From assembly GCF_042453785.1 (NCBI RefSeq), contig NC_091665.1:27204501-27268500 (forward strand): 64,000 nucleotides of DNA, written 5' to 3'. Made by a program: the position numbers and the translations under genes. This document shows positions 46,159 through 58,571 of this stretch, in pieces. This DNA is from Malus domestica. Lineage: Eukaryota; Streptophyta; Magnoliopsida; Rosales; Rosaceae. Below the pieces are notes generated by a model. It did not search any database, was not told the origin of the DNA, and worked only from the letters and a program-made list of their open reading frames with translations. Each line of letters begins with the position of its first letter. Within the stretch, counting starts at the first letter, position 1.

Positions 46159-48153
46159 TGTCACAGCCCGTCCCGGAATTATAAATTCCGAGGACGTGAA
46201 AGTACGAAAATAACCTTAAACGTGACAAGGTGCGTAAGTGTGAAGTTGGTTTTAATCTAAGTTCATAACTTTTGGTTAATTAAATTATCTTGTGGGATAA
46301 GAACTTAGAATTAGGTTTACATTTATTGTATTAATTTAGGTTAAGGACTGAGAAGGGGCCACGTGGGATCCCCATTCCTTATTTCCCTCCCTAAAACCCG
46401 TAACTCCTTCTCTCTCTTTTTCTTCTTTCATCCCAGAAAACTCTCTCACTCTCTCTTTTACTCTCGAACATACGGACTCACACACAACCTCAATCAAACC
46501 TCCACGAACGTCCAATTTAAGACTACCATCGTGATCCTGAGGACTTCACGAACACGGGGATACCAAATTCAGGTGAGTTTCATTTCGAAAAACCCTAGTT
46601 TTTAAAGCCCCGTGAAATGGCACTGTTCATGATCTTCTAAATGACTACGTTTTAGGCTAAAACAAGCTCACAGTGAGCTTAAGGAGGTCACGAGGAGGCT
46701 CGGAGTGCCTCGTTTGAACAAAATGGACGTCGGGATCACTTGGTTCGAGTTTGGCCGGATTTTGGAATTATTGGAAAGGTATGATCTCGTTGTTTTTAGA
46801 CCTTAAAACCATTCCAACGTGATAGTAGGTGTTTAGGGCTTCATTTTGGTATAAGGTACGAAAAATTTGGACGAAAAACGAAGGAGAATAGTGAGTTTAA
46901 AGTTTTTCCAGTTTTCCGACGACCGGAGTCTGGCGAAGGACCGCCGGAGAAGAAAGGAGAATATTCCGTTATATTTAACGGAATATTCCTAACGGCAGTA
47001 ACGGAAAAATGTTAAGTTTAACGGAATATTCCGGGGTTTTAACGGAATATTCCTGACGGCGTCAATTGACACCGCCAGTGTGCATGTCACGTGGCCGCGC
47101 GTAGGTCCGTGCCTAGGTCGGCGCGTGGGGGCGCGTGAGGACTCCAAAAATTATTTTAAAAATATGGGGATGATCCTGAGGTTGTGTAGGTCACGGTGGT
47201 ATATTCATATACCCAATTTGAGCAATATATGAGGAGTTATTAGCTAAGAATTGGGTTAGGCGTTAAATAACGTCAAATTGGTTACTTTTGTATAGGTGAA
47301 GCTTATGCGGGCGTCGGGCATGGCCAAGGGATGCTCAGGGACCTACGAGACGTCGATGTAATCAGTGAGTGGGCAGTTTGTTTTCCGTATATATATATAC
47401 TTGACGTTTTCCCAGAAATTGAATTAGAATGAAATTATGTTTTAAATGAAAGGTATATAGAATTATATGGAAACGTGAATTGAAAGGTCATGCATAGAAG
47501 TACATGAAATATATATATGGAAATGTAAATCGAATTGCCATGCATCAAATGATATGAATTGTTATATGATGCATATGAATGAATGGTGCGGCGGACGCAC
47601 AGGTGAGTATCAGGTGAGTATTTAATTACTGTTATGATGATGTTGATGTATATTGAGCTCAAATCCTGCACCATGGTTTAGTGCTTATAGTATTCACCGC
47701 ATCGCACGCTCGCCTTGGATCCAAGTAGATGCTGGTCGCACAGTCCACGCGGAGTGGGTGCGACGGGCCAGTCGTAGAGTGTTAGTGAGATTTCGACTGG
47801 TGGGTGACCTTAGATTATGTGCACAGATGATTGATGAGAAAGCACTAGAGCGTAATATTAACCATTGAGTCGTACAGACTACATTAGGTGGTTCCGACTT
47901 ATGTGCAGAAGGCTGTACAGGTCACAGAGGTGACTCCGGCAGAGTGAGAGTGATAGATTTTGAGCTCTAGGTTCAACCGTACAGGGCTATTAGAGGGCCT
48001 CCGGTTGATTACTTTCTTGCACCTGATATGATTATTGTTGATGCATCCATACTTAACTGTTGAATTCCGACATGGCATGGCATATTTGTATTGAAAAATG
48101 TTGAGTTAATGAATTGAAGTATTGAGAATATATATGTATATTTATATTTTACA
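46159..48153. mobile_element. Probable LTR-retrotransposon LTR or fragment, about 2 kb
   Basis: It begins TGTCACAGCCCGTCCCGG and may end at TATTTTACA (48153), giving TG...CA ends, but no target duplication was found and no internal gene frames are present. It contains four GGAATATTCC palindromes (46958-47062) and G/C-rich stretches unlike the AT-rich surroundings. A solo LTR of a large Gypsy-like element is the best guess; borders are uncertain. Confidence 0.45.
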
Positions 48154-48164
48154 TTTCTGGGAAA

Positions 48165-49220
48165 GTATATATAATTATTAAAAAAAGTTTATCAGCTTGC
48201 CATCTACATCAGAATCGGCCGCAGAAGACGAAGAAGAAATGTTAATGGTCTGCAGTTGATGTAAAACAAAGTTCCGCTGGCGATGACAATAATGTTGAGA
48301 ACTTGAATACAATCAACTCCATCTCTCTATGTCAGAAAACGTGTAAATACATAGAAACATTAAATTCGTAGTCCTTATTACGTATGGGGACAAAGTTACT
48401 TTAAAGAATGTTTTGATCATTGATAATGCTCCCACGGGCTTTATGGTAGTGGCAAACACACAGGCTTTATTTTAGTGGCTCGTGGCAAACACACAGTAGC
48501 CAGTAGGCCCACCTTCCCGGCCTTACGCGCTTTTTTATCTACAAATTTAACTTCGTTGCTCCATCTACTCATTTCACCTTTAATCAGCAGAGCATCCAAA
48601 GCAATTTAATCTTGACAAGGATTAATCAGCACACGACACGTTACCGTAGCATTTAGGTGACGCACTTAGTTGTCCATCATTGCTTGTAATTATACAAAAA
48701 CAAAAAGAAAAAGCAAGCACTTTCTCATTCAATTGATATATTTACACGTTTTACGTACAAATTTTTAACATTCCTAATTAGTGATCAATTTCTTTTACGT
48801 AGAATTTTTAATATTTTCAATTAGTGACTAATTTCTTTTAAGAAATTTCCAAACACTTTTGATCTAGTACCTTTTTATAATTCTTAAAAAACAAAAACAA
48901 GTCAATTGCATACTAAAAGAAAATCATAGAGGGCTAAGAATATGGTCCTTCAATATTAGAAATTAGAATATTGCCTATTAGAAATTAGAATATTGCCTAA
49001 GATTTGGAATCTGTCTTTCCGGGGTTATCAGAAGGTCATAAGAGACCCCAGAACTTACCCTAAATGCTAAACCTTTAAAAAATAAAGTTTTTATGTACTT
49101 ATATAATGATAAGTTGTGTATTACTAGTATTTCCAGCACAATGAAAATTTTCTCGAAAATTTGGAGTGACAAAGATTAGTCACTTTCACGTACTTAAAAA
49201 AAAAATTCGATAATTGATAA
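48165..49220. repeat. Duplicated segment, copy 2 (empty MITE sites)
   Basis: Direct copy of the segment at 39594-42594 but without the two MITEs. Both insertion sites are preserved in pre-insertion form near 48469 and 48650. It also carries a small local duplication TATTAGAAATTAGAATATTGCC (48954-48996). Confidence 0.8.
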
Positions 49221-49405
49221 TGCTATTACTTTAAAATTTTCTACTAAAGGTAATGCTAAGAGATAAATTTGTAAATAAAATTTTGAAAACTAAATGATAT
49301 GAAAGTTGATGATTGATTTATTACTTAAGAGTTGATAAACGTATTCATTTTATTGATGACACACCATTTTATTTTCAAATTCAATATTCGTAACATTGCC
49401 TTTCT

Positions 49406-50569
49406 TTTAAATATGCTTAATTAAAAGAAAATTTTGTCCAAAAACATTTACTGTAAGGCATCTTTCAATAAAAGTATATGCACATTCCGAGAAAATCATC
49501 AAAGATTACACACAATAAAAGCATAGAAAAATATAAAGATGAAATTGCGCAAGCACTTTCAGAAGAAAAGTTTATAATATATCTCACAGGCAGCAGCACT
49601 GTCTATAATTATGCTGCAATTATTTTATATATGCACGACGTCGTTTCTTGGAAGATTATGGATTTATTCATATTGGTTTGGTCACTGGAAATTTTTATTT
49701 TTTATTTTGGACAAATAGTCACTGGAATTTAATTTATCTGTTTTACCGCAATGTAGCGTTTGGGTAGAGCCTCGTCAAGGATGTAGACACATGCCTCTGG
49801 AAAATCTATGGAAAATAATATTTTCCTAAAAGAATACTATTTAATGGAAAAGGTATTGTATGAGATATTAATGCACGGGATCGTTGGATTGGCTTTTGGT
49901 GTTGTCGAGGAAAACGAGCGGTTGGTAATTGAGGAGGAAGATATCTCGAGGCCACAAAAGAAAATGACAAAAGCAGTTAGAGATGAGAGAGAGAGACGGA
50001 GAGTAATTGTAATGTCAGTGGTGAGTGAGAGTTGAATACTTATTAAAGTATACGAAGGGGCACATGGGATGGGGCCATCCCTTTACGCTCTTTGCGTTCA
50101 CGGTTGCAAAGTTTTCCGGTTAGTCAGTGATCAATTTCTTTCAAGAAATTTCCAAACGATTTCCAAGCAACTTCGATTAAGGATATTTTTATAATTTTCA
50201 AAAGAAATTAATGATTTTTACACTAAAAATCATAAAGAGCCAAGCATATAGTTGTTCATCAATTGAGATTGAACAAGATTTGGAATCTTTCTTTGAATTA
50301 TATAGTTTCATCCAATTTAGTTTGATTTCATTATAAGATATACATAATCATTACAACTATCAATCTTACTACCATATTATAATGAAATCAAACTAAACGG
50401 ATCTTAATAGTTATCCATTAATAAATATTCAACTGGTTAGTTTGTCACTTCCATTTCCAATGCTATCGAAAGGTCTAAGAAAGTCCAGAACTCCACCTAA
50501 ATATATGTGCCTTGGCCAAAGTAGGAGAGTCATGATTTGGCCAAAGTAGGAGAGTCATGATTTCCTTTG
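49406..50569. repeat. Degenerate TNL-flank block, copy near 50 kb
   Basis: The block 49680-50035 is repeated at about 51500-51835 (AAATAGTCACTGGAATTTAA, GCCTCGTCAAGGATG, GAGGAAGATATCTCGAGGCC). It is followed by GGGGCACATGGGATGGGGCC (about 50056) and a flank like those of the TNLs. A 25-bp unit TTGGCCAAAGTAGGAGAGTC is doubled at 50512-50560. No gene is supported; the 84- and 75-codon open frames here are not conserved between copies. Confidence 0.5.
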
Positions 50570-50571
50570 AA

Positions 50572-50742
50572 TCCTCTTTGTGAGGATCCTAGGGATCAAT
50601 CAATCTTAGTTGCTCATCACATATCCTGTAGCTGAAAATTATTATGCCATGTAGAAAGAATTAAAAATTCAAATGATTTCTTAATGCAGGATGTGTAGTG
50701 AGTGGCTAGGATTGATTGATCCAGGATCCTCACAATCAAGAT
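50572..50742. mobile_element. MITE-like inverted repeat rich in GGATCC
   Basis: Left arm TGAGGATCCTAGGGATCAAT and right arm TTGATTGATCCAGGATCCTCA are inverted copies, extending inward to CATATCCTG / CAGGATGTG. A partial second copy (AAGAATCTTAGGGATCC) lies at about 50808. Non-coding. Confidence 0.55.
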
Positions 50743-50744
50743 CT

Positions 50745-52000
50745 CGAGGGGATCCTGATCATTCAACTTTGATCAGCAGACCATCTAATGAAAAGGATTC
50801 TCTTTGTAAGAATCTTAGGGATCCTTACATCCTATCCATTCATTGTGCATCGTGCGACCACCTTTCGTTAGATATTGTTTGTGCTTAATTTCAAATAAAA
50901 ATTCAAAATAATTTATGATTGCACAATTTAGGATGAACAGATAGAATGCTATCGTTCCTCACATGGGATGGGGCCCTCTCTTTACGCACTTTGACCTCAC
51001 GGTTTTGAATTTTCCTTGATTAGTATGTCACCAATTTCTTTCAAGAAATTTCCAAACAATTTCCAAGCAATTTTGATTGAAGACATCTTTATAATTTCCA
51101 AACGAAAATATGTGAATTCCACACTACAAAATCTTAGAGGGCTGAGAATATAGTTGTTCACCAACGGAGATTGAACAAGATTTGAAATCCATATTTCCAA
51201 GCACAAGTGACGAATCAACTCATTAAATTATTAATAAAAAATCTTTAGAATCACACTCATTTTGTTTGATTTCATCCAAAGATATTACACGATCTTTACA
51301 ACTATCAATCTCTCTACCATATTATAGTCAAATCAAACTAAATGAATCTTAACATTTAAAGAAAACTGATGAAAAAGACTTCAAAACTTTGAATTTTAAC
51401 CAAATTATCTAATAGGCAGCAACTGTCTATAATTATTCTGCTGTTGTAAGTGGATTCTGATGTCTATAGTTTCATCCAAATAGACACTGGAATAATTCAT
51501 ATTGGTTTGGTAAGTGGATTTTATTTATTTATTTTTTTTGACAAATAGTCACTGGAATTTAATTTGTATGTTTTATCGCCAGGTAGCGTTTGGTAAAGCC
51601 TCGTCAAGGATGCAGACACGTGCCTCTGGAAAATCCATGGAAAATAATATTTTCCTAAAAGAATAGTATTTAATGGAAAAGATATTGTATAGGAGAGAGA
51701 GAGAGGGGAGATATTGTATAGGAAAAGATATTGGTTTTTGGTGTTGTCGAGGAAAACAAGCGGTTGGTAATCGAGGAGGAAGATATCTCGAGGCCACAAA
51801 AGAAAATGACAAATGCAGTGGTGAGTGGCGTGACAAAGCCAGAGCAGCAGATTCATGCCCGAGGCGTTCCCGTCGATAACTCGTCTTACCATATTTAGTC
51901 TAATAATCAATGCACCCTAATTGTGTTTAGTTTAAAAAATAAGCATGCGTTCAGTTTTAAAAATAATGTTAATGTTTATCTTCAGTTTCAAAAATTGTGT
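50745..52000. repeat. Degenerate TNL-flank block, copy near 51 kb
   Basis: It contains CACATGGGATGGGGCCCTCT (about 50958) and the downstream words AATTTCTTTCAAGAAATTT and GGGCTGAGAATATAG as in the other copies. The block 51500-51835 repeats 49680-50035. A short duplicated GAGA tract with GATATTGTATAGGA occurs at 51680-51735. No coding region. Confidence 0.5.
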
Positions 52001-53009
52001 AATACCCCGTATTCAATTTCAGAGATAACTATAAATTGCCCGCGAGCTGCTGAGGGTTCTGATTGCGTAATGCATTTTCAATTGCATTAAAATGCCAAGG
52101 GCATATATCTATACACCTCAAAATGTAAGGGACCAACTTCTGCCTCCAATGATCCAAATTCATGAAATTCCCAAACATAGTAAATCCATTAACAATCTAT
52201 TCATGTTCTTTGTTTTATTCAGTCTAAAGATTGAAATCTAATTGAAGCAGAAACCAAATAAAACACAAAATACACACACACGCGCAGACAAAACACAAAA
52301 CACACACACGTAGAGGAGCATTCAAGCATGGCATTTTAGTAGGGCAATGTTTTTTGCTTAAACTATTGAACCAAATAGGCAGCTTTGTTCTTTGCCTAAA
52401 CCATTGAACCAAAACAGAACAAATTTACTGCAAAAATCCCAATTTTTTCTACTTTCGAATGAATCAAGCATGCCATTTCAAAACCAATGTAACTTTTGCC
52501 CAAACCATTGAACCAAAAGAGGACAAATTCACTGCAAAAATCTTATTTTTTCCTACTTTTGAATGAATCAAGCATGTCATTTTAAGACTTTGTATAAAAG
52601 ATTATATAAACCAATTAAAAATCCCATTTTTTCCTACTTTTGAATGAATCAAGCATGCCATTTCAAAACCAATGTAACTTTTGTTCTCAAAACAAATTCA
52701 CATAACACACAGACACAGACACCAACAAATTGCAATTTGAAAACAAAAGTAACTTTTGTTCTTAAACCCAAGAACCGCATATGCATACCAAAATCACAAA
52801 CCTTATTTTCCAGACATAGGGATCAAAATCTAAATGAAGGAAAGTCTACCTTCTCAAGGTGTAATTCTTCACTTGTTATTGCACCCTCCCTAATCATCTG
52901 CACATGGCACACCGCAATGCCTGCCAACCATTGCAGGTTCCACAGTTCCTGCACTTCAAGACTGCAATTAAGAAATCATCCAACTTCAATACACTATGAA
53001 CCTAGTAAT
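52001..53009. repeat. Short tandem repeats, otherwise non-coding
   Basis: A unit with TGAATGAATCAAGCATG(C/T)CA occurs three times (about 52457, 52559 and 52640), each preceded by TTTTTxCTAC. CA-rich runs lie at 52265-52310. The open frame over 52644-53000 is low-complexity and only joins by chance to the LINE remnant. Confidence 0.5.
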
Positions 53010-53525
53010 GAGTTAGGGGCGAGGATCGGAGATCAGGTAATACCAAAGAGCGACCGTTTTCGCTACCTAGGATCTATCTTGCAAAAGAACGAAGAATTAG
53101 ATGGAGATCTCAACCATAGAATACAAGCTGGATGGATGAAGTGGAAGAGTGCATCCGGTGTGTTCTGTGACCGTCGTAGGCCACTGAAGCTCAAGGAAAA
53201 ATTTTATCTGACGGCAATAAGGCCGGCGATGCTGTATGGCACAGAATGTTGGGCGGTGAAGCATCAACACGTACACAAAATGGGTTTGGACATGTGCAAA
53301 GAAGGCCTACTGACGCTCCGGTGCGAAGATGTGACTACGGGATAGAGGTTAAGGGCCGAAGGGGTAAAGAAAGACCTAGAAAAACTTTGGAAGAGACCCT
53401 AGGAAAAGACTTAGAGTACTTGGATCTAACGGAGGACATGACACAAAACCGAGCGCAATGGCGTTCTAGGATTCATATAGCCGACCCCACTTAGTGGGAA
53501 AATGCTTTGTTGTTGTTGTTGTTGT
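53010..53525 (+). mobile_element. LINE (L1-type) 3' end, internally deleted
   Basis: The frame reads KSDRFRYLGSILQ, HRIQAGWMKWKSASG and RPAMLYGTECWAVKHQHVHK, the C-terminal part of a plant LINE reverse-transcriptase ORF. It then jumps from HKMG directly to FGHVQRRPTDAP with a frameshift and finishes with NRAQWRSRIHIADPT. It ends in a (TTG)n tail (53505-53525). Compared with the copy at 62322-62955, about 140 bp are missing in the middle. 5'-truncated, dead copy. Confidence 0.85.
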
Positions 53526-54529
53526 TTTTGCACCTAATTTGGCAGCTTAGAGAGCAACCATCAATAGTGCCATGACTTTGGAAATTTACACATAAAACGT
53601 TCTAAATTGTTGTGTGCAAATTACTTCTTAATCATAGAGAATAGTGCCTAGCACAATAAAAGTAGTGTACTACAAAATAATAGAAAGGCAACACCTTTAC
53701 ACACTAATACATATAATTTTCATTTTCTATATAGTTTAGCATGTTTTTTGTTAGATGATTGAGCTACACACACATTCACATATGTACATGGATATATACA
53801 ACATAGAAAATAAACACAACTAAGATAAGGACCACCATCAAAATTGAACGGATAACGAAAATTACCTTTGACATATCACCTTCTTTCCCATCTCTAATGC
53901 TATGTCATAAGTCCCTAAAAAAGCAACTGCCTGAAACACGAAGAAAAACAGAAACTCATAATAGCCATAGCATAAACCCAGAAAAAGACAGAAAGAAATA
54001 AAATCATTCAGATTTTGTATAATGTTAGTTTCTCAAGTAGTCTTTACATATTCATTCAGATTATTCATGTATTAGAGCTCTTTAAGCAGAACGGCGGTGT
54101 AATATTCAGAATTTATATTCAAATGATCATTGAGGAATTTTTACAAATGAATCTCCCACTATTCTACTTTAAAAACCACATACTCAAAACCAAGTGAAAA
54201 TTGCGTTGTTTTTATAAAACATTGAAAAACATATGAACTATGCCCAACTTTGATTAATCTGACATTAAAAGTTGACTAATTCAACATTCAGAGTTGATAA
54301 GAGAGTATATAACAACATTGGAGAACATATGAACATGCCCACCTATTATAATATCCGACATTGCAGTTGATTAATGTCACATAAATTTGCATCAAAAGAA
54401 CCCATAATTTTGACTAAGAATTCTCCAAAACCCACAATTTAAATGAAAGACCCACAAATTTAAACAAAAAATTCTATAAAATCATGAAAATTTAATAAAT
54501 TCCAATTACATTAATCACAAATTTGATCA

Positions 54530-54578
<49 letters not shown>

Positions 54579-56159
54579 AATTGATGCGTTCAGTGGGCAT
54601 GAACTTACCAGAAATTATGAAACCGATTGAACATGTTTAATGTAATGTCCGCAATTAAATAATGAGCATGAAAATGACTAACAGGGGTAACACAAACTGC
54701 TCAATTCATCCAATATTTAGAAAATAATTGACAATTTTCATGGTCAAATTAATAAGAAAAATCATAATTAAATAAACTCGATTGTTTCAACTGCTCAATC
54801 TGACGAAGCAGCGGTAGTTCGAGATATTGCTTCTGATGAAAATTATTATATATCAGTGGTGCAAATTAGCAAAGTAATAGTGCCTTCAGACTTAAATTCA
54901 CCAATATCATAACCTTCTCGATCAGTACCGTCACCTTCTCCATCCCCTCCTCCTTCATCACCTACTTCATCAACTCTCAATATCACCAAAATTCTAAATG
55001 ACTATCCAGACTTCATACTAATTTTTTTATTTGGCCTAAAATAGGAAAAAAAAACCCAAAACAGAAGATCTACAGAACTTTAGACATGAATATTTCAAGA
55101 TATGAATTTGAGGCCTACTACACATCATTAGAGAGGACTAAATTTAAGATCAATAGGATAAAAAGACATGCATTTTTATATTTTCATGCATATACTTCTT
55201 GTACTCAATGCCTTTCCAGAGGAGAAGGGAAGGATACCATCTCTTTATCTATTCTCTTCCAAAATAGTAGCATATCTCTGGCTTTTTCCTTGCACGAATT
55301 GTAAACCTTCAATTTCACCTAAAAAGAATAAAAGAGTCGACAGTTCAATCTAAACCCAAAGGGCATAGATTGTAGAGAGAAAATAAGGACAGAGATAGAT
55401 ATGGGGATGACCTTGAGCAAGGAGGCGATTGACGGCTTCGTTGGGGAGGACCTCAGAAGAGGGACAACGCTGTCGATATCTTACACGAACAATCCTAGGT
55501 GGAGCAAATCTATCAAAACCAACCCCATCCCTCCCTCCCTCTCTCTGCAATTCCCACTTCTCCCATACCCCAAATTCAGCATCGCCACTCTACCCTGTCT
55601 CTTTCTTTCTCTGGAATACCTACGCCTACTCCCTCTCTCTATCTGCAACACATCCCGTCAACCTCTCAGAACCATCCCCTCGATGTCATCACACCAATCA
55701 CAGCCCTTTAAATGCACAATTACAAAAGTACCCTCAAGTTCTATAGCCCGGTCCTTTCGATCTGTATTGAAGATAGGTAAAAGAGTAATTTTAATGGTGA
55801 ATCCTATCCCCAACCCACGTGACAGACCACATCGGGCTACAAAACTGAAATCTTCAATTCAAATTGCCACCCCTCCTCAACTTTAGAATAGATAATGTAG
55901 TACTCGTATTTCATTTCAAAAATAATTGTCTCCCTTCATTTTTTTTCATCTTCTTTCATCACCTCCTACCTTCTCAGCCGTTCATTTCATGCCAAGCTGA
56001 TTTAAAGCTTAAGATTTTGCCACGTTGCCAACACCCATCATGTTTCATTAAAGCAGTTCCACCGAGGAACTTATAAGACGACACCCAACCAAAATAATGG
56101 CCCGACACCCAAGCTTTCCATTCCAGCCTAGCAGATAGGCTGGCACCCAGCCCAAGCTA
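53526..56159. other. Non-coding, AT-rich stretch with a TA microsatellite
   Basis: No gene that I can support. A pure (TA)n run lies at about 54533-54573. The open frames at 55401-55886 are proline/serine-rich and overlap in three frames, so they look like composition rather than coding. The sequence 54900-54985 would encode a repetitive acidic/serine stretch on either strand. Confidence 0.4.
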
Positions 56160-56500
56160 GTCTCCAAGCTAGCCCAAAATAGACAGAGGCATGGACCGGC
56201 CCGTATGACGCCATGTTGACGCCAACGTAGCATCAGAGGGATTTTTGAACTGGAGGCCATCTCCCGTCGACCTCACGAACGCCACCGACCACTTCATCTT
56301 CCTGTACTCCATCCACAGCAGCGAGTCCGTGTGCTCCAGCGCCGTCCAGATCTTGTTCGGGTCCCACTTCAGAAACCCGACGGCCACAAACACCTTGTTA
56401 AGGTGGTCCAGGTTGATCTCCGTGATCATGCGGTGAAGGTTGAAGCCCCAGGTGTCGAGGTTTTGGTCGGAGATTGAGTATTGATTGGTACTGGAGCGGC
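56160..56500 (-). pseudogene. Coding-like fragment of unknown family, cut by a Copia LTR
   Basis: On the minus strand an open frame of about 110 codons reads SDQNLDTWGFNLHRMIT and continues through NLDHLNKVFVAVGFLKWDP to YRKMKWSVAFVRSTGDG. GC content and codon pattern are clearly higher than in the surroundings, so it is probably part of a real gene. The upstream side ends at 56501, where the LTR TGTTATAAAA begins. I do not recognise the family. Confidence 0.4.
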
Positions 56501-56501
56501 A

Positions 56502-57960
56502 CTGTTATAAAATAATAACTTTCCATTCATTGAGAATAAAATTACAAGATAGTTGTATATATACAACTCATTTACACATGTCATCATCAGCCATTCCAAC
56601 TAACTAATTACACATTTCAACTGACTAACAAATATTGAATTGTATCTCTAAGTATTAACTAACTATTTCATTTACATAAGTATCCTTAATATCCCCCCTC
56701 AAACTGAGCTGAGGTGTTTGAAGGGAAAGTTTGTTTTTTAGCAAATGAAAGCGATCCTTAGCAAGGGCCTTAGTACAAATATCTGCAATCTGTTGCTGTG
56801 TGCAAGTATAGTGAACAGAGACTTCTTGAGCTAAAACCTTTTCACGAATGTAATGGTAATCAAGCTCAACATGCTTGGTACGAGCATGGAACAATGGATT
56901 TTTGGCCAGAGAAAGAGCAGAGATGTTATCACACCACAATTGTGGGGCAGAGGGTGATTTGTAGGCAATATCCACTAAAAGTTTGCAGATCCAAGTGAGT
57001 TCGGCATCAATATTGGCAAGTGACCTATACTCAGTCTCAATGGATGAGCGAGCAACAGTAGGTTGCTTTTTAACGCTCCAGTTAATAAGAGAAGAGACAA
57101 GAAAAATACAGAAATCGCCAGTGGACTTTTTGTCAAGAGGACAACCTGCCCAATCTGCATCAGAGAATGCAGTGATTGATGGAGGAGAGGAACTTTCGAG
57201 AAACCATAACCCCATATCAATAGAGCCCTTAAGATACCGGAATATGTGTTTGACATCTTGAAAATGAGATTGGCGGGGACTATGTATATATTGGCAGACC
57301 AAATTCACAGCAAAGGAAAGATCAAGCCGGGTCCAGGTTAAGTATTGAAGTGCTCCCACAAGAGATCTGTATTGAGCAACATTGTCCAGTAAAGGGGATG
57401 AATGATCAAGCTTTGATGTACTCAGAGGAGTAGCACAAGGTTTGGCCCCATTCATGTGAGCTTTCTTCAACAAATCCAAAATATATTTTGTTTGTGATAT
57501 GTAAATACCCTTGGAGGACCGTTTCACCTCAATGCCAAGAAAGTAGTGGAGATCACTGTGATCCTTGATAGGAAACATAGAACTAAGCCAAGTTATAACT
57601 TGTTGACAGGCAGAAGTAGATGGTCCAGTGACAATGATGTCATCAACATAAACTAAGATGAACACCATGGGATCAGTCTTGACAAACAAGGAGTGATCTG
57701 ATTGAGAACCAGTAAATCCTAAAGAGGTAAGGGCACCATGAAGTTTTTCATACCAAGCTCGGGGAGCTTGTTTTAGGCCATAGAAAGACTTGTGGAGATG
57801 GCATATGTGATTGGGATGAACAGAGTCTTCAAAACCGAGTGATTGTTGCATAAACACTTGTTAAGAGAGAGTACCATGCAGAAATGCATTGCTGACATCA
57901 AGCTGATTAAGAAACCAGTCACATTGTACTGCCAAAGTGAGGATAAGTCGACATGGTGAG
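56502..57960 (-). mobile_element. Truncated Ty1/Copia element: RT-RNase H and 3' LTR
   Basis: The frame 56655-57857 has reverse-transcriptase YVDD (VYVDDIIVTG), KSFYGLKQAPRAWY, a SIETEYRS RNase H motif and CDNISALSL. Upstream of the ORF the homology continues to 57960 (DVSNAFLHG) but is interrupted by a TAA (57861-57863). A polypurine tract (about 56693-56701) precedes an approximately 190-bp 3' LTR ending at 56502. Gag, protease, integrase and the 5' LTR are missing. It is a different lineage from the element at 24-29 kb. Confidence 0.88.
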
Positions 57961-58200
57961 GTTTTTAGGGGGAGTGGGAGTGGTGGATTAAATGGGGTTT
58001 AATAAAATTGATAATATTTTAGTAAATTAAATTATTATTTTAAAATAACAATTAATAAAATTGACTAGGCTATGTAGTTTTAGGAGTGGAGATGCATTTG
58101 GCCTATTACTGTTTATTGGGGTCTATCACTGTTCACTGAGTGGATAAATGCGCTGGGTGCTGGCGCATTTGTGTTAGGGGTGGAACTGCTCTTAATGCCC
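57961..58200. mobile_element. Right end of a MITE (truncated)
   Basis: It ends GGGGTGGAACTGCTCTTA, like the inverted end of the Harbinger-type element at 39847-40775 (GGTAGAGTTGCTCTTA). The left end is missing at the junction with the Copia fragment. Confidence 0.45.
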
Positions 58201-58379
58201 AATATTTTGACCTTTTAACTGCATTTCTTGCCCCTCCTATATGCCTTATAAGCTACCTTGTCTCTCCTTTTATGCAATCACTCCACTTGCAAATTTTATA
58301 AAATTCACCATATGGGTTCTGATCTTGTGAGCTTTCTGGTTGAATTTAAGGTGGAAAAGGGGAAGCTTCGTTTGTTTCA

Positions 58380-58571
58380 ATGGAGAGTGGAGGAGATTCT
58401 GCTAGTGGGTCATTGGCTAAGTCACTGTTGTCCAGGGAAGAGAGTTTTGCCATGTCTCATGAGGACTTTTCTAACCCTGAGGGGTTTGGACTCGATCTCT
58501 GTCTTGGGTTGAGCTTTGGTGGTGGTGGTGGTGGTAAAGGTAAGAAAATTGGGAATGAGTGCTATTGGTGA
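58380..58571 (+). pseudogene. First-exon-like fragment with an EAR motif
   Basis: An open frame of 63 codons begins MESGGDSASGSLAKSLLSRE and includes GLDLCLGLSFGGGGGG. The LxLxL element (LCLGL) is an EAR repression motif, which recruits TOPLESS corepressors, and the wording is reminiscent of NINJA/AFP-type N-termini. It stops after NECYW and no continuation is found downstream. Most likely a captured or truncated first exon. Family assignment is weak. Confidence 0.35.

Noticed and set aside
49478-50035. Two small open frames near 50 kb
   Set aside because: The same DNA repeated at 51.5-51.8 kb does not keep the frames open, so coding is unlikely.
52449-52690. CRISPR-like spaced repeat
   Set aside because: Only three imperfect units with similar spacers in a plant genome; a simple tandem duplication explains it.
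55401-55886. 161-codon Ser/Pro-rich frame
   Set aside because: Three frames are open together over a C/T-rich stretch; no domain seen.
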